Positions 44,634 to 53,493 of a DNA stretch of 60,167 bases are shown here, piece by piece. The stretch comes from Nannocystaceae bacterium (GTDB lineage: Bacteria; Myxococcota_A; Polyangia; Nannocystales; Nannocystaceae), in contig JAIBBS010000025.1 in NCBI GenBank assembly GCA_019694555.1, positions 1 to 60,167 on the forward strand. The letters run 5' to 3'. Each line of letters opens with the position of its first letter. The first letter of the stretch is position 1. Both the position numbers and the translations under genes were made by a program. The notes beneath the pieces were generated by a model. It saw nothing but the letters and a program-made list of their open reading frames with translations, was not told where the DNA came from and did no database searches.

Positions 44634-45476
44634 ATGCACGTCCGCAGCCCACACCGCCGCCAGGCCGGCATCACGCTCATCGAGATCATGATCGTGCTCG
44701 CGGTCCTGGGTCTGATGGTCTCGATGCTGGTGATCGGCTTCGGCGCGGGCAAGCAGGCCGAGGTCGGGCGCGCGACCAACCAGATCGCCAACACCGTGCG
44801 CTACGGCTTCGACAAGGCGCGCGTCGGCGGCGAGTACTACCGGCTGCTCATCGACCTCGACAACGGCACGTTCACGCTGCAGGTCGGCGACGACGCGATG
44901 TACCTGCCCGCGACCAACCGTGACGGCGAGATCGCCGAGATCGACGAGAGCAAGGTCGAGGACCAGGCCGATCGCGATCGTCGGGCCGAGGAGTCGTTCA
45001 ACCGCTCGGTGCAGTCGGCGGCCTACCGGCAGCAGGGCGCGGGCGGCGAGGAGGGCGAGGACGCCGGGGGCGGCAGTGGTGGCGCCGCCGCGGACGTCTA
45101 CACGCCGCAGCCGCGCAAGGTCCCGCGCCGACGCCCGCCGCTGTTCGGTGCGTTCGAGGAGGAGAACACGCTGACGGGCCTGGCCAAGCCGGTGAGCCTG
45201 CCCGAGGGCGTGCACGTCAGCTACGTGCGCACCGCCGATGATCTCGAGCCCATCACCAAGGGCCAGGCGAGCCTGTTCTTCTTTCCCCGCGGCCGCACGC
45301 AGAAGGCCCACATCCAGATCACCAGCGACGACGGCACCGTCGCGTACACGCTGAAGATCGAGCCGCTGACCGGGCGCGTGACCGTGATCGACACGCTCGA
45401 GGATCTGGTGCTGCCCGACGACATCCACGACGAGAAGGACGCGCTCGGCCGCGAGACCCAGCGGAGGAGCCTGTGA
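44634..45476 (+). CDS. gspH: Minor pseudopilin GspH-like
   Basis: The 280-residue prepilin has the cleavage site G12|I13-T-L-I-E-I-M and one N-terminal helix. The body is longer than typical GspH (about 170 residues) because of a Glu/Asp/Gly-rich insert in the middle (QQGAGGEEGEDAGGGSGG). The strand YTLKIEPLTGRVTVID near the C-terminus fits the GspH fold. Its position between gspG and gspI supports the call. The TGA overlaps the gspI GTG. Confidence 0.85.
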   Translation: MHVRSPHRRQAGITLIEIMIVLAVLGLMVSMLVIGFGAGKQAEVGRATNQIANTVRYGFDKARVGGEYYRLLIDLDNGTFTLQVGDDAMYLPATNRDGEIAEIDESKVEDQADRDRRAEESFNRSVQSAAYRQQGAGGEEGEDAGGGSGGAAADVYTPQPRKVPRRRPPLFGAFEEENTLTGLAKPVSLPEGVHVSYVRTADDLEPITKGQASLFFFPRGRTQKAHIQITSDDGTVAYTLKIEPLTGRVTVIDTLEDLVLPDDIHDEKDALGRETQRRSL

Positions 45477-46243
45477 GCGGTCAGCACGGCGGTGGCTTCG
45501 TGGTGCCCCGGCGCGAGCGCTCGCACGGTGGCTTCACCCTGCTCGAGGTGCTGGTCGCGGTCGCGATCCTGTCGATGGCGTTGACCTCGCTGCTGTCGTC
45601 GCAGATGGCGTCGATGCGGGCGACTCGCTACGCGCGCGGCGTCTCGGTGGTGCCGTTCCTCGCCGAGGGCAAGCTGCTCGACCTCGAGGCGCAGCTGCAG
45701 ATCGAGGGCTGGGGCAGCGACGACAAGACCTTCGAAGGCGACTTCTCCGAGGAGGGGTGGCCGGAGATCCGCTACGAGTGCCTGGTCGACTTCATCGAGG
45801 TGCCCGACTTCAGCGCGCTGCAGCAGGCGCAGCAGGCCGCCGACACCGACGACGACGGCGGGCCCTCGCCGTTCGTCGCGACCGCGGAGGATCAGGCCTT
45901 CGCGGGCATGGGCATGGTCTGGCCGATCGTGAAGGGCGCCATCGAGCAGTCGATCCGCAAGTCGACCTGCCGCGTCATCTGGATGGACGGCAAGATCGAG
46001 CAGGATTTCACCATCGAGACCTACTGGACCGATCCGCGGCAGCTGACGCAGCTGCCCCAGGCCGGCGGCGAGGTCGACGAGACCGACGACACCCGCGAGG
46101 ACGCCGACGGCAACCCGACCACGCCCGGTGGCGGTGCCGGTGGCGGTCGCGGTGGTGGCAGCACCAAGCCCGGCGGCACGCCCAGCGGCGGTCCGGGCAT
46201 GACCCCGACGACGTTCCCCGGCGGAGGTCGGAGCGGAAAGTGA
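45473..46243 (+). CDS. gspI: Minor pseudopilin GspI-like
   Basis: The 256-residue prepilin starts at a GTG overlapping the previous stop (GTGA). The prepilin site is G20|F21-T-L-L-E-V-L-V-A-V-A-I-L. It is about twice the length of canonical GspI (~125 residues), with an extended central domain containing TCRVIWMDGKIEQDFTIETYW and a Gly/Thr/Pro-rich C-terminal tail (GGGAGGGRGGGS). Gene order identifies it as GspI. The stop and the gspJ start share one base (TGATG). Confidence 0.85.
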   Translation: MSGQHGGGFVVPRRERSHGGFTLLEVLVAVAILSMALTSLLSSQMASMRATRYARGVSVVPFLAEGKLLDLEAQLQIEGWGSDDKTFEGDFSEEGWPEIRYECLVDFIEVPDFSALQQAQQAADTDDDGGPSPFVATAEDQAFAGMGMVWPIVKGAIEQSIRKSTCRVIWMDGKIEQDFTIETYWTDPRQLTQLPQAGGEVDETDDTREDADGNPTTPGGGAGGGRGGGSTKPGGTPSGGPGMTPTTFPGGGRSGK

Positions 46244-46932
46244 TGCCGCGGCGACGCAACCAGCGTGGCACCACGCTGATCGAGGTGATGATCGCGCTGG
46301 CGGTGCTGGCGATGATCGTCGCGTCGGTGTGGAGCGGCTTCCGCGGCACCATGAACGCGATGCGCTCGACCGAGGAGATCCAGAACCGCTACGCCATCGT
46401 GCGCAACGGCCTGACGCGCATGCAATCCGAGCTGATGATGACGTATCTGTCGCACAACCGTCCGCTCGACGACGTGCGCCAGTACACCCTGCTCGACGGG
46501 CTCGACAACAACGACCGCGACGACCTGACGTTCTCGACCTTCGCGCACCTGCGCATGCGCAAGGACGCCAACGAGAGCGATCAGTGCGTGCTGCAGTACT
46601 TCGTCGAGAAGGACCCCGAGGACTCGCGCCGCACCCACCTGTACCGCCGCGAGAGCCGGCGGCTGACCGGCGACAAGGCCGATCAGCTCGACGAGTACTT
46701 CCCGGCCTACGTGCTGATCGAGGACGTGGTCGAGTTCGACGTGAAGTACTGGGACGACCGCCAGCGCGAGTGGCTCGACGAGTGGCGGACCACCCGCAAC
46801 GACATGCAACCCGACCGCCTGCCGCAGCGCGTGAAGATCCGCGTGGTCGTGCAAGACGGCACCGACGAGGTGCAGTTCGTGGCCCAGGCCGGCCTGCCGA
46901 TGCAGGAGAAGATCGATCTGGGGAAGGAATGA
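46243..46932 (+). CDS. gspJ: Minor pseudopilin GspJ-like
   Basis: The 229-residue prepilin has the site G9|T10-T-L-I-E-V-M-I-A-L and a GspJ-like body: IVRNGLTRMQSELMMTYLS, LTFSTFAHLRM, CVLQYFVEK, LIEDVVEFDVKYWDDR and a late RVKIRVVV strand. It probably forms the I-J-K tip complex. The ATG overlaps the gspI stop by one base and its TGA overlaps the gspK ATG (ATGA). Confidence 0.88.
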   Translation: MPRRRNQRGTTLIEVMIALAVLAMIVASVWSGFRGTMNAMRSTEEIQNRYAIVRNGLTRMQSELMMTYLSHNRPLDDVRQYTLLDGLDNNDRDDLTFSTFAHLRMRKDANESDQCVLQYFVEKDPEDSRRTHLYRRESRRLTGDKADQLDEYFPAYVLIEDVVEFDVKYWDDRQREWLDEWRTTRNDMQPDRLPQRVKIRVVVQDGTDEVQFVAQAGLPMQEKIDLGKE

Positions 46933-48287
46933 CGACGCCGACCCCACCGACCCGTGTGCCCGTCCGCCGCCCGCCCGGTGCGGTCGGTCGCGGCCGTGGC
47001 CGCGCGGCGGCCAAGGCCCAGCACGGCATCGCGGTGCTGCTGGTGCTGGCGTGCCTGGCCGTGTTGGCGCCGTTCACCGCGGCGTTCAACTACCAGGCGC
47101 GGGTCGACTGGCAGTCCGCGGTCAACGTGCGCGACGAGGTCGCCGCCCGCAGCATCGAGCGCGGCGCGATGCAGCTGTCGCTGCTGTTGTTCGAGATCCA
47201 GCGCCTGGTGTTCAACCAGCGGCAGTTCCGCGACTTCATGGGCACGATGGACATCACCCAGGTCGCGCCGTACCTCATGGCTGCGTTCGGCAGCAGCGAC
47301 GGTGCGCAGGGCCTGGGCGATCTGGTCGGCATCGACACTACCGCGCTGTCGGGCCTGGCGCTCACCAGCGGTGGCTTCGAGTTCCGCGTCACCGCCGAGA
47401 GCGGCAAGATCAACGTCAACTGCCTGGCCAAGCAGGCCAAGGCCGGCGAGAAGGACAACCCCGCCGGCATCGCGGTCGAGACGCTCGAGGCGTTGATGTC
47501 GCCGACGCTGTACGACCCGCTGTTCGAGGAGGAGAAGGCCGACGGGCAGTACTACGCCCGCACGGACATCATCCGCGCGATGGCGGACTACGTCGACGAC
47601 GACCGCTCGCGCTTCGACATCATCAAGCTGCGCGCCGGCTCGGCGCCCGAGAACGACCGCTACGGCGAGCTGTTCGACAACTACCTGCCGCGCAACGCCC
47701 GGCTCGACAGCATCGAGGAGCTGCACCTGGTCGCCGGCATCGACGACGACTGGATGACCGCGTTCGCGCAGGAGCTCACGGTCTACGGCGCGTGCAAGGT
47801 CAACCTCAACTTCGCCAGCGCCGAGCAGATCGCACTGGTCATCCGCCACGCGGTCTCGGCCTCGGATCGGTGGAAGACCGAGGGCGAGAACTTCATGCTC
47901 AAGACCATGCCGCTGGCGAACTACGTCGTCGACATGCGCGAGTTCAACTTGTTCGAGAAGCTCGACGACTTCAAGCAGCTGGTGGCCAAGCCCGACGAGT
48001 ACATGAACCCGCTGCTCGCGCTGGGCACCAGCGCGACCGGCCAGGGCCAGCAGCTGCCGCGGGTGCCCGAGGGCATCGAGGTGCGCATCAACCCGCCGAA
48101 GAACGAAGAGGATTCGTACGGTGCACTCAAGGAGGTCGCGACGGTCGCGGCCGAGCGCATCTATCGCATCGAGGTCATCACCACCGTCAACGCCGTCAAC
48201 AAGCGGCTCAGCGCGGTCTACGACATGCAATACGCCCGTTCGCAGAGCCAGGGCAAGGGCGCGTGGCTGTACGTGCGCGAGGACTGA
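46929..48287 (+). CDS. gspK: Type II secretion pseudopilus tip protein GspK
   Basis: The 452-residue protein has a long basic leader and the site G33|I34-A-V-L-L-V-L-A-C-L-A. It lacks the +5 Glu of other pseudopilins, as is usual for GspK. The large globular domain has two SAM-like helical parts (IDSIEELHLVAGIDD-type segment near residue 260; VNLNFASAEQIALVIRH near 295) and the KINVNCLA strand. AAGGA lies just before the ATG. Confidence 0.92.
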   Translation: MTTPTPPTRVPVRRPPGAVGRGRGRAAAKAQHGIAVLLVLACLAVLAPFTAAFNYQARVDWQSAVNVRDEVAARSIERGAMQLSLLLFEIQRLVFNQRQFRDFMGTMDITQVAPYLMAAFGSSDGAQGLGDLVGIDTTALSGLALTSGGFEFRVTAESGKINVNCLAKQAKAGEKDNPAGIAVETLEALMSPTLYDPLFEEEKADGQYYARTDIIRAMADYVDDDRSRFDIIKLRAGSAPENDRYGELFDNYLPRNARLDSIEELHLVAGIDDDWMTAFAQELTVYGACKVNLNFASAEQIALVIRHAVSASDRWKTEGENFMLKTMPLANYVVDMREFNLFEKLDDFKQLVAKPDEYMNPLLALGTSATGQGQQLPRVPEGIEVRINPPKNEEDSYGALKEVATVAAERIYRIEVITTVNAVNKRLSAVYDMQYARSQSQGKGAWLYVRED

Positions 48288-48290
48288 TCC

Positions 48291-50135
48291 ATGGCGCAGA
48301 AGTACATCGGCATCGATCTGGGGACCCACAGCGTCAAGCTCGCGGTCGTGACCGCGGGCTTCCGCGGGGTCCAGCTGCTCGATCTCATCGAGGAACCCGT
48401 GGTCGCGGTCGCCGGCGAGGCCGGCAAGGCCGAGGACGCCGACCCCTACCTGCCGGCGTTGCAGGCGGCATTGCAGGGCCTGCGCGCGCGCGGGCTGCTG
48501 GGTGAGTCGGTCGCGATCGCGCTGCCACCGGGCACGCTGTCGTACCGCGTGCTCACGTTCCCGTTCGCCGAGGAGCGCCGCATCGCGCAGACCATCGCGT
48601 TCGAGGCCGATGGCCAGTTCCCGGTGCCGCTCGAGCAGCTCGCCTACGGCCACGTGGTGGTGCCGGCGGGGCAGGGCACCGGTCGTGCGCTGATGGTCGC
48701 GACCGCACGCGAGCGCGTCGACCAGCTGGCGACGATCTTCAAGCGTGCGGGCTCCGATCTGCGCGCGGTGACCTCGGGGGCGATGGCCATCGCGCAGGTG
48801 GTCGATGCCGAGCCGGCGCCGGCCGCCGGTGCGGCGAACGAGGCACCGCTGGCGCCGGTGTCGCTGGTGGTCGATCTGGGCCACGGCAGCACCGAGCTGG
48901 TGATCGTCGGACCCAAGGGCCCGCTCGCGGTGCGCTCGCTGCGTCGCGCGGGTCGCCACGTCACCGCCGCGATCGCGAAGGCCTATGGGCTCGACGCCGC
49001 GGCCGCGGAGGTCGCCAAGCGCAGCGACGGCTTCGTGCCCCACCGCGGCCTGCCCAGCGTCAGCGACGAGCAGATGCGCGCCGGCACCGTGGTCGCGCAG
49101 GCGATCGAGCCCATCGTCCGCGAGATCGAGCACACCCGCATGTGGCTGCGCTCGACCTTCCGCAGCGAGGTGACGCGCCTGGTGCTGGTCGGCGGCGGTG
49201 CGCGGCTGGGCGGGCTGGCGCCGTATCTCACCGAGCAGACCGGGCTGCCGTGTGCACCGGCGCGGCTGCGCGCGGCGGCCAACGTGCGCGGACTCGAGGG
49301 CCGCGATCTCAGCGCCCACGTGGTGGCGATCGGTGCGGCGTTGGGCGCGGTGCGACGCCCGCTCGTGCAGCTGCACGATCCCCACGCGGGTCAGGCCGAT
49401 GCCAGCTGGGTGCAGGAGCGCATCGCCTCGCTCGCCGCCATCGGCGTCGCGGTGATGGCCTTCGGTGCCATCGACACCATCGTGCGCGTCAAGGCGCTCG
49501 ACGCCGAGCGCGATGCCTACGCCGCCGAGCTCGCGCAGGTGAGCAGCAAGGTCTTCGGCAGCGAGGTCGCGGTCGGCGAGGTGAAGAAGCGGCTCGACGA
49601 GGCCGACGGCCAGGACGTCACCAGCCTCATCCCGCAGCGCGGCGCGCTCGAGGTGCTGTCGCTGCTCGTGCAGGCGGCCACGCCCAGCGATCACGGTCGC
49701 GTGCCGGTCCCGCCGCCCCCGGGCGCCGCCGCCGGCGGCGAGGGCGAGGGCGCGGCCGAGGGCGAGGGCGAGGCCGCGGCCGCGACCCCACCGGCCGCGC
49801 CGGCCGCGGGCGCCGACGCGGCGGCGGCGGAGAAGCTCGAGCGACCCAAGGTCGGTGTCGTGACCTCCGACGAGATGGTCTTTCTCAACGTCGACATCCG
49901 CGAGCGCAAGATCGAGCTGCGGCTCGAGGCCGTGCGCGCGTCGGCGCAGACCGGGTTGTTCTACCGGCTCAAGGACATCGCCTGCCTCTCGAACATCGAG
50001 AAGGGCAAGGTCAAGGGTGAGGACCGCAAGACCTTCGACATGAGCATGGACAACAACTGCTACTTCGCGAGCTCGCTGGGCAGCGGCGAGAGCGAGAGCA
50101 GCGCCGAGGACGACGGCGCAGGCGGGGGGACCTGA
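48291..50135 (+). CDS. gspL: GspL with complete PilM-like actin fold
   Basis: The 614-residue protein starts with a PilM-type domain of about 390 residues. It has recognisable actin-family nucleotide motifs: GIDLGTHSVKLAV (phosphate 1), VVDLGHGSTELVIV (phosphate 2) and LVGGGARLGGL (adenosine). One transmembrane helix follows (residues ~385-400), then a coiled stretch, an Ala/Gly/Pro-rich linker (residues ~465-505) and a ferredoxin-like periplasmic domain. Canonical GspL has a degenerate, shorter cytoplasmic domain, so this looks closer to a PilM-PilN fusion. It starts four bases after gspK. Confidence 0.9.
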   Translation: MAQKYIGIDLGTHSVKLAVVTAGFRGVQLLDLIEEPVVAVAGEAGKAEDADPYLPALQAALQGLRARGLLGESVAIALPPGTLSYRVLTFPFAEERRIAQTIAFEADGQFPVPLEQLAYGHVVVPAGQGTGRALMVATARERVDQLATIFKRAGSDLRAVTSGAMAIAQVVDAEPAPAAGAANEAPLAPVSLVVDLGHGSTELVIVGPKGPLAVRSLRRAGRHVTAAIAKAYGLDAAAAEVAKRSDGFVPHRGLPSVSDEQMRAGTVVAQAIEPIVREIEHTRMWLRSTFRSEVTRLVLVGGGARLGGLAPYLTEQTGLPCAPARLRAAANVRGLEGRDLSAHVVAIGAALGAVRRPLVQLHDPHAGQADASWVQERIASLAAIGVAVMAFGAIDTIVRVKALDAERDAYAAELAQVSSKVFGSEVAVGEVKKRLDEADGQDVTSLIPQRGALEVLSLLVQAATPSDHGRVPVPPPPGAAAGGEGEGAAEGEGEAAAATPPAAPAAGADAAAAEKLERPKVGVVTSDEMVFLNVDIRERKIELRLEAVRASAQTGLFYRLKDIACLSNIEKGKVKGEDRKTFDMSMDNNCYFASSLGSGESESSAEDDGAGGGT

Positions 50136-50137
50136 GC

Positions 50138-50728
50138 ATGGCCGTGGTCAATGCCGGTGGATTCTGGGCGCGGCTGACCCCGCGCGAGCGCGTCTACATC
50201 ATGCTGCTGGTGGTGGTGTTCTTCGCCATGGCCACCGCGGTGCTGCTGTACTTCCGCGGCAACGCGCTCAAGGCGACCGAGACCGAGATCGGCAGCTACC
50301 GCGCCGCGCTCGACGACCTGCACACGCGCGGCGCGGTGTACACCGCCAAGATCGAGCAGAAGGAGGCCCGCGAGAAGGCCATCCTCGGCGAGTGTGCGCA
50401 GTTCGCCTCGTTGCTCGACGAGGCCAAGGCCGTGGTCGAGACCGTCAGCTTCACCAACGAGGAGGAGCAGCCCGCCATCGACGTGGGCGGCGGTCTGACC
50501 AAGTGCAGCTACAAGTTCGACGCCAAGAGCATCACGCTCGAGGATCTGACCAAGCTGCTGGTGTTCTTCGAGGGCAAGCCCGGGCAGCTGATCGTCACCG
50601 AGAGCCTGGTGCTGCGCTCGCTGTCCTCGGCCGAGGATCGACTCAACGCCGACATCACGCTGGTCAGCTTCCGCCGCGAGGGTGCGGAGGCGCCCGCCGA
50701 CGCCGAGCTGCCGGAGGAGGGACCATGA
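50138..50728 (+). CDS. gspM: Type II secretion protein GspM (PilO-like)
   Basis: The 196-residue bitopic protein has a short cytoplasmic N-terminus with LTPRERVYIMLL, one transmembrane helix (residues ~20-40), a coiled-coil segment (GNALKATETEIGSYRAALDD) and a ferredoxin-like periplasmic domain. Two Cys residues sit in ILGECAQF and TKCSYKFD. It partners GspL. The ATG is two bases after the gspL stop, and the TGA overlaps the gspN ATG. Confidence 0.87.
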   Translation: MAVVNAGGFWARLTPRERVYIMLLVVVFFAMATAVLLYFRGNALKATETEIGSYRAALDDLHTRGAVYTAKIEQKEAREKAILGECAQFASLLDEAKAVVETVSFTNEEEQPAIDVGGGLTKCSYKFDAKSITLEDLTKLLVFFEGKPGQLIVTESLVLRSLSSAEDRLNADITLVSFRREGAEAPADAELPEEGP

Positions 50729-52230
50729 AGATCGGACTCAAGCTGCCGCGGCTGTCGCGGGGTGGCGCGCCGGCGTCGGCGAGCGCCGGGCTGTCGATCA
50801 CCAAGGGTGCGATCGAGGCCCGTGGCCTGCGCGGCGTGGGCCGGCGCATGCGGCAGTGGGCCGCGTGGGGCGCGGTCTCGATGCTGTTCTTCCTGCTGTT
50901 CACGTGGCTGTGCCTGCCCACGCGCGCGATCGCGTGGCGCATCGGCCACGAGGCGCGCAAGGCCGGCTACATCGTCGACGTCAAGGACGTCAGCGTCTCG
51001 CTGCTGGGCACGATCACGCTCGAGGAGGTCACCTGGACCTTCGCGCCGTCGCGGCCCGACGCGATCCCCAGCAAGTTCCTGCTCGAGACCGTCGACATCG
51101 ACGTGTCGCTGCTCAAGCTGCTGATCGGCACGGTCGACGTCGACATCGAGGCCCATCCCATCGACGGCCTGATCACCGCGCACTACGAGCGCGACGACGA
51201 GGCCTCGGCGATCCAGATCGAGATCGCCGACTTGCCGCTGTACGACGTGCCCAAGGCCCGCCAGGCGCTCAACACCCAGCTGACCGGGTTGTTCGCGCTC
51301 AAGGTCGCGCTGGAGATGCCGGGCAACAAGTTCGCCAAGGCCAACGGCAGCATCGAGATCACCTGCGCCGCGTGTTCGATCGGCGACGGCGAGTCCAAGC
51401 TGTTCATCCCCGGCAGCAAGGGCCTCAAGGACGGCACCGTCATCCCGCAGATCGATCTGGGGACCTTCGTCGGCAAGATGGTGGTGGAGAAGGGCAAGGC
51501 CACCACCGAGGGCGCGATGGAGACCAAGAGCGAGGACGTCGAGGTCTCGGTCGAGGGCGAGATCGACTTCAACGATCCGGTGCAGAAGTCCCGCATCGAC
51601 ATGACGCTCAAGCTCAACCTGACGCAGAAGCTGCAGCAACGCAGCGAGAAGCTGCGGCTGGTGTTCCAGGGCGCCGACGCCAAGGCGCGGCTCGATCCGC
51701 CGGAGCAGGGCCTGGGCTACATCCTGTCGGGGCCGATCTCGAACCCGAAGTTCCGCGGCATCAAGACCAAGTCGGCCCGCGAGTCGCGGGCGGAGAAGCG
51801 CGCGCGGCAGCAGAAGCGCGACGCGAGCAAGCGCAAGAAGGACGAGGCCAAGGCCAAGAAGGACGACTCCAAGAAGGACGACGCGCTCGACGTCGAGCCG
51901 ACCAAGCCCTCGCTGCCGGGTGCGCCCGCGCCCGCCGGCGAGACCCAGGCCGGCATGGACGGCAGCCCGACCACGACGCGACCCGGCAGCAACCCGCTCG
52001 ACGTCGACAACGCGCCGACCGGCAACCCCAGCACGCCGCCGTCGGGGCCGCCGAGCGAGCCGCCGCCGAGCGAACCGCCGCCGAGCGAGCCGCCGCCGGC
52101 CGAGCCGCAGGTCGAGGCCGCGCCGCCCGACTCGGGCGAGCAGCCGCAGCCCGAGGAGACGCCCACGGTGCTGCCGCCCGACGGCAGCTTCGGCGCCTCG
52201 GGTGGCCCGATCGGCGAACCGCTGCAGTGA
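50725..52230 (+). CDS. gspN: Type II secretion protein GspN (delta-proteobacterial type)
   Basis: The 501-residue protein has one transmembrane helix (residues ~45-65) and a periplasmic beta-rich domain of AsmA-like character (VKDVSVSLLGTITLEEVTW, LLIGTVDVDIEAHPIDG, repeated D-x-D strands). The C-terminal third is low complexity: a Lys/Asp-rich block (KKDEAKAKKDDSKKDD) and then a Pro/Ser/Glu stretch with SEPPP repeats. GGAGG precedes the ATG. It is the last gene of the secretion operon. Confidence 0.85.
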   Translation: MKIGLKLPRLSRGGAPASASAGLSITKGAIEARGLRGVGRRMRQWAAWGAVSMLFFLLFTWLCLPTRAIAWRIGHEARKAGYIVDVKDVSVSLLGTITLEEVTWTFAPSRPDAIPSKFLLETVDIDVSLLKLLIGTVDVDIEAHPIDGLITAHYERDDEASAIQIEIADLPLYDVPKARQALNTQLTGLFALKVALEMPGNKFAKANGSIEITCAACSIGDGESKLFIPGSKGLKDGTVIPQIDLGTFVGKMVVEKGKATTEGAMETKSEDVEVSVEGEIDFNDPVQKSRIDMTLKLNLTQKLQQRSEKLRLVFQGADAKARLDPPEQGLGYILSGPISNPKFRGIKTKSARESRAEKRARQQKRDASKRKKDEAKAKKDDSKKDDALDVEPTKPSLPGAPAPAGETQAGMDGSPTTTRPGSNPLDVDNAPTGNPSTPPSGPPSEPPPSEPPPSEPPPAEPQVEAAPPDSGEQPQPEETPTVLPPDGSFGASGGPIGEPLQ

Positions 52231-52242
52231 TCGCGGGCTTGA

Positions 52243-52248
52243 TACTGT
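52243..52248 (+). promoter_or_regulatory. Putative -10, leaderless glycosylase operon
   Basis: TACTGT, then seven bases, then the GTG at 52256; it lies 12 bases after the gspN stop. Confidence 0.45.
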
Positions 52249-52255
52249 AGCGGCG

Positions 52256-53152
52256 GTGCCGGAGCTGCCGGACATCACCGTCTACGTCGAGCGGCTCGGT
52301 GCGCTGCTGGTCGGCGCGACGCTCGAGACCCTGCGGCTGTGCAACCCGTTCTTCCTGCGCACGGTCACGCCGCCGTGGCAGTCGGCGCAGGGCCGCCGCG
52401 TCGCCGCGGTCACGCGGCTGGGCAAGCGCATCGCGCTGACGCTCGAGCCCGAGCTGCACCTGGTCGTGCACCTGATGAAGCTGGGGCGGCTCAAGTGGGA
52501 CACGCGGCGCAAGTCGCCGGGGCTCAAGCTGCTGCACGCGACGCTGGCGTTCGATCGCGGTGCGCTGCACGTGATCGAGATCGGGCCCAAGAAGCGCGCG
52601 TCGCTGCACGTGGTCGCCGACGCCGCTGCGCTGGCGGCGATGCGACCCGACGGGATCGAGCCGCTCGAGTGCAGCCTGGCGGCGTTCTCCGAGGCCGTGC
52701 ACCGCGAGAACCACACGCTCAAGCGCGTGCTCACCGACCAGCGCATCATCGCCGGCATCGGCAACGCCTACTCCGACGAGATCCTCCACGCCGCACGGCT
52801 GTCGCCGGTGTCGCTGTCGCAGAAGCTCGACGCGGAGGCGACCGCGCGGCTGTGGCAGGCCACGCGCGAGACGTTGCAGCGCTGGACCGAGCAGCTGCGC
52901 CGCGAGACCGGCGAGGGCTTCCCCGAGCACGTCACCGCGTTCCGCGAGGGCATGGCGGTGCACGGTCGCCACAAGCAGCCGTGCCCGGTGTGCGGCACCG
53001 CGGTCGAGCGCATCGTCTACGCCGATCGCGAGACCAACTACTGCGCGCGCTGCCAGACCGGCGGGCGTCGCCTCGCCGATCGGGCGCTGTCGCGGCTGCT
53101 CGGCGAGGACTGGCCCCGCACGCTCGAGGAGCTGGAGGAGCGCCGGCGATGA
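52256..53152 (+). CDS. mutM: Formamidopyrimidine-DNA glycosylase (Fpg/Nei family)
   Basis: The 298-residue base-excision enzyme begins V-P2-E3-L-P-D; after removal of the first residue Pro2 is the Schiff-base nucleophile and Glu3 the general acid. LGKR (near residue 60), the helix-two-turn-helix GIGNAYSDEILH and the C-terminal zinc finger CPVCGT...CARC are all present. It should remove oxidised purines such as 8-oxoguanine. The GTG start is fixed by the need for PE at positions 2-3. The family division (MutM versus Nei) is not certain from sequence alone. The stop overlaps the cytochrome gene ATG. Confidence 0.92.
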   Translation: MPELPDITVYVERLGALLVGATLETLRLCNPFFLRTVTPPWQSAQGRRVAAVTRLGKRIALTLEPELHLVVHLMKLGRLKWDTRRKSPGLKLLHATLAFDRGALHVIEIGPKKRASLHVVADAAALAAMRPDGIEPLECSLAAFSEAVHRENHTLKRVLTDQRIIAGIGNAYSDEILHAARLSPVSLSQKLDAEATARLWQATRETLQRWTEQLRRETGEGFPEHVTAFREGMAVHGRHKQPCPVCGTAVERIVYADRETNYCARCQTGGRRLADRALSRLLGEDWPRTLEELEERRR

Positions 53153-53493
53153 CGCGAACGCTGGCGCTGCTCGGGCTCGTGTGCAGCTGTCGCGAGCCGC
53201 TCGCACCGGCGCAGGCGCACGCCCAGGCGCAGCAGATCTGGTCGGAGCGCTGCGCCAACTGCCACGGGCCCGGTGGACGCGGCGACGGCCCCGGCGCGAA
53301 GCTGTTGCCCAAGCCGCCGCGCAACTTCGCCGACGCGCAGTGGCAATCGAGCGCCGACGATGCCCGCATCGCGCAGGTCATCGTCGACGGCGGTCCGGCG
53401 CTGGGACTCGACCGCAACATGGCCGCGAACCCGGACCTGCGACGCAAGCCCGAGGTGGTCGCGGCGCTGGTGGAGATCGTCCGTGGCTTCTGA
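53149..53493 (+). CDS. Small mono-haem cytochrome c
   Basis: The 114-residue protein has an N-terminal signal with LGLVCSC, possibly a lipobox, the haem site C35-A-N-C38-H39, GPGGRGDGPGAKLLPKPPRNF (typical of class I cytochromes in respiratory chains) and a likely axial Met at residue 91 (DRNMAANP). It is periplasmic or lipid-anchored and probably carries electrons. The ATG overlaps the glycosylase stop (ATGA), and its last 11 bases overlap the lnt start. Confidence 0.88.
   Translation: MTRTLALLGLVCSCREPLAPAQAHAQAQQIWSERCANCHGPGGRGDGPGAKLLPKPPRNFADAQWQSSADDARIAQVIVDGGPALGLDRNMAANPDLRRKPEVVAALVEIVRGF

Noticed and set aside
46707..49694. A 995-codon minus-strand frame opposite gspJ-gspL
   Set aside because: It has no recognisable motifs and lies antisense to conserved secretion genes in a continuous operon.
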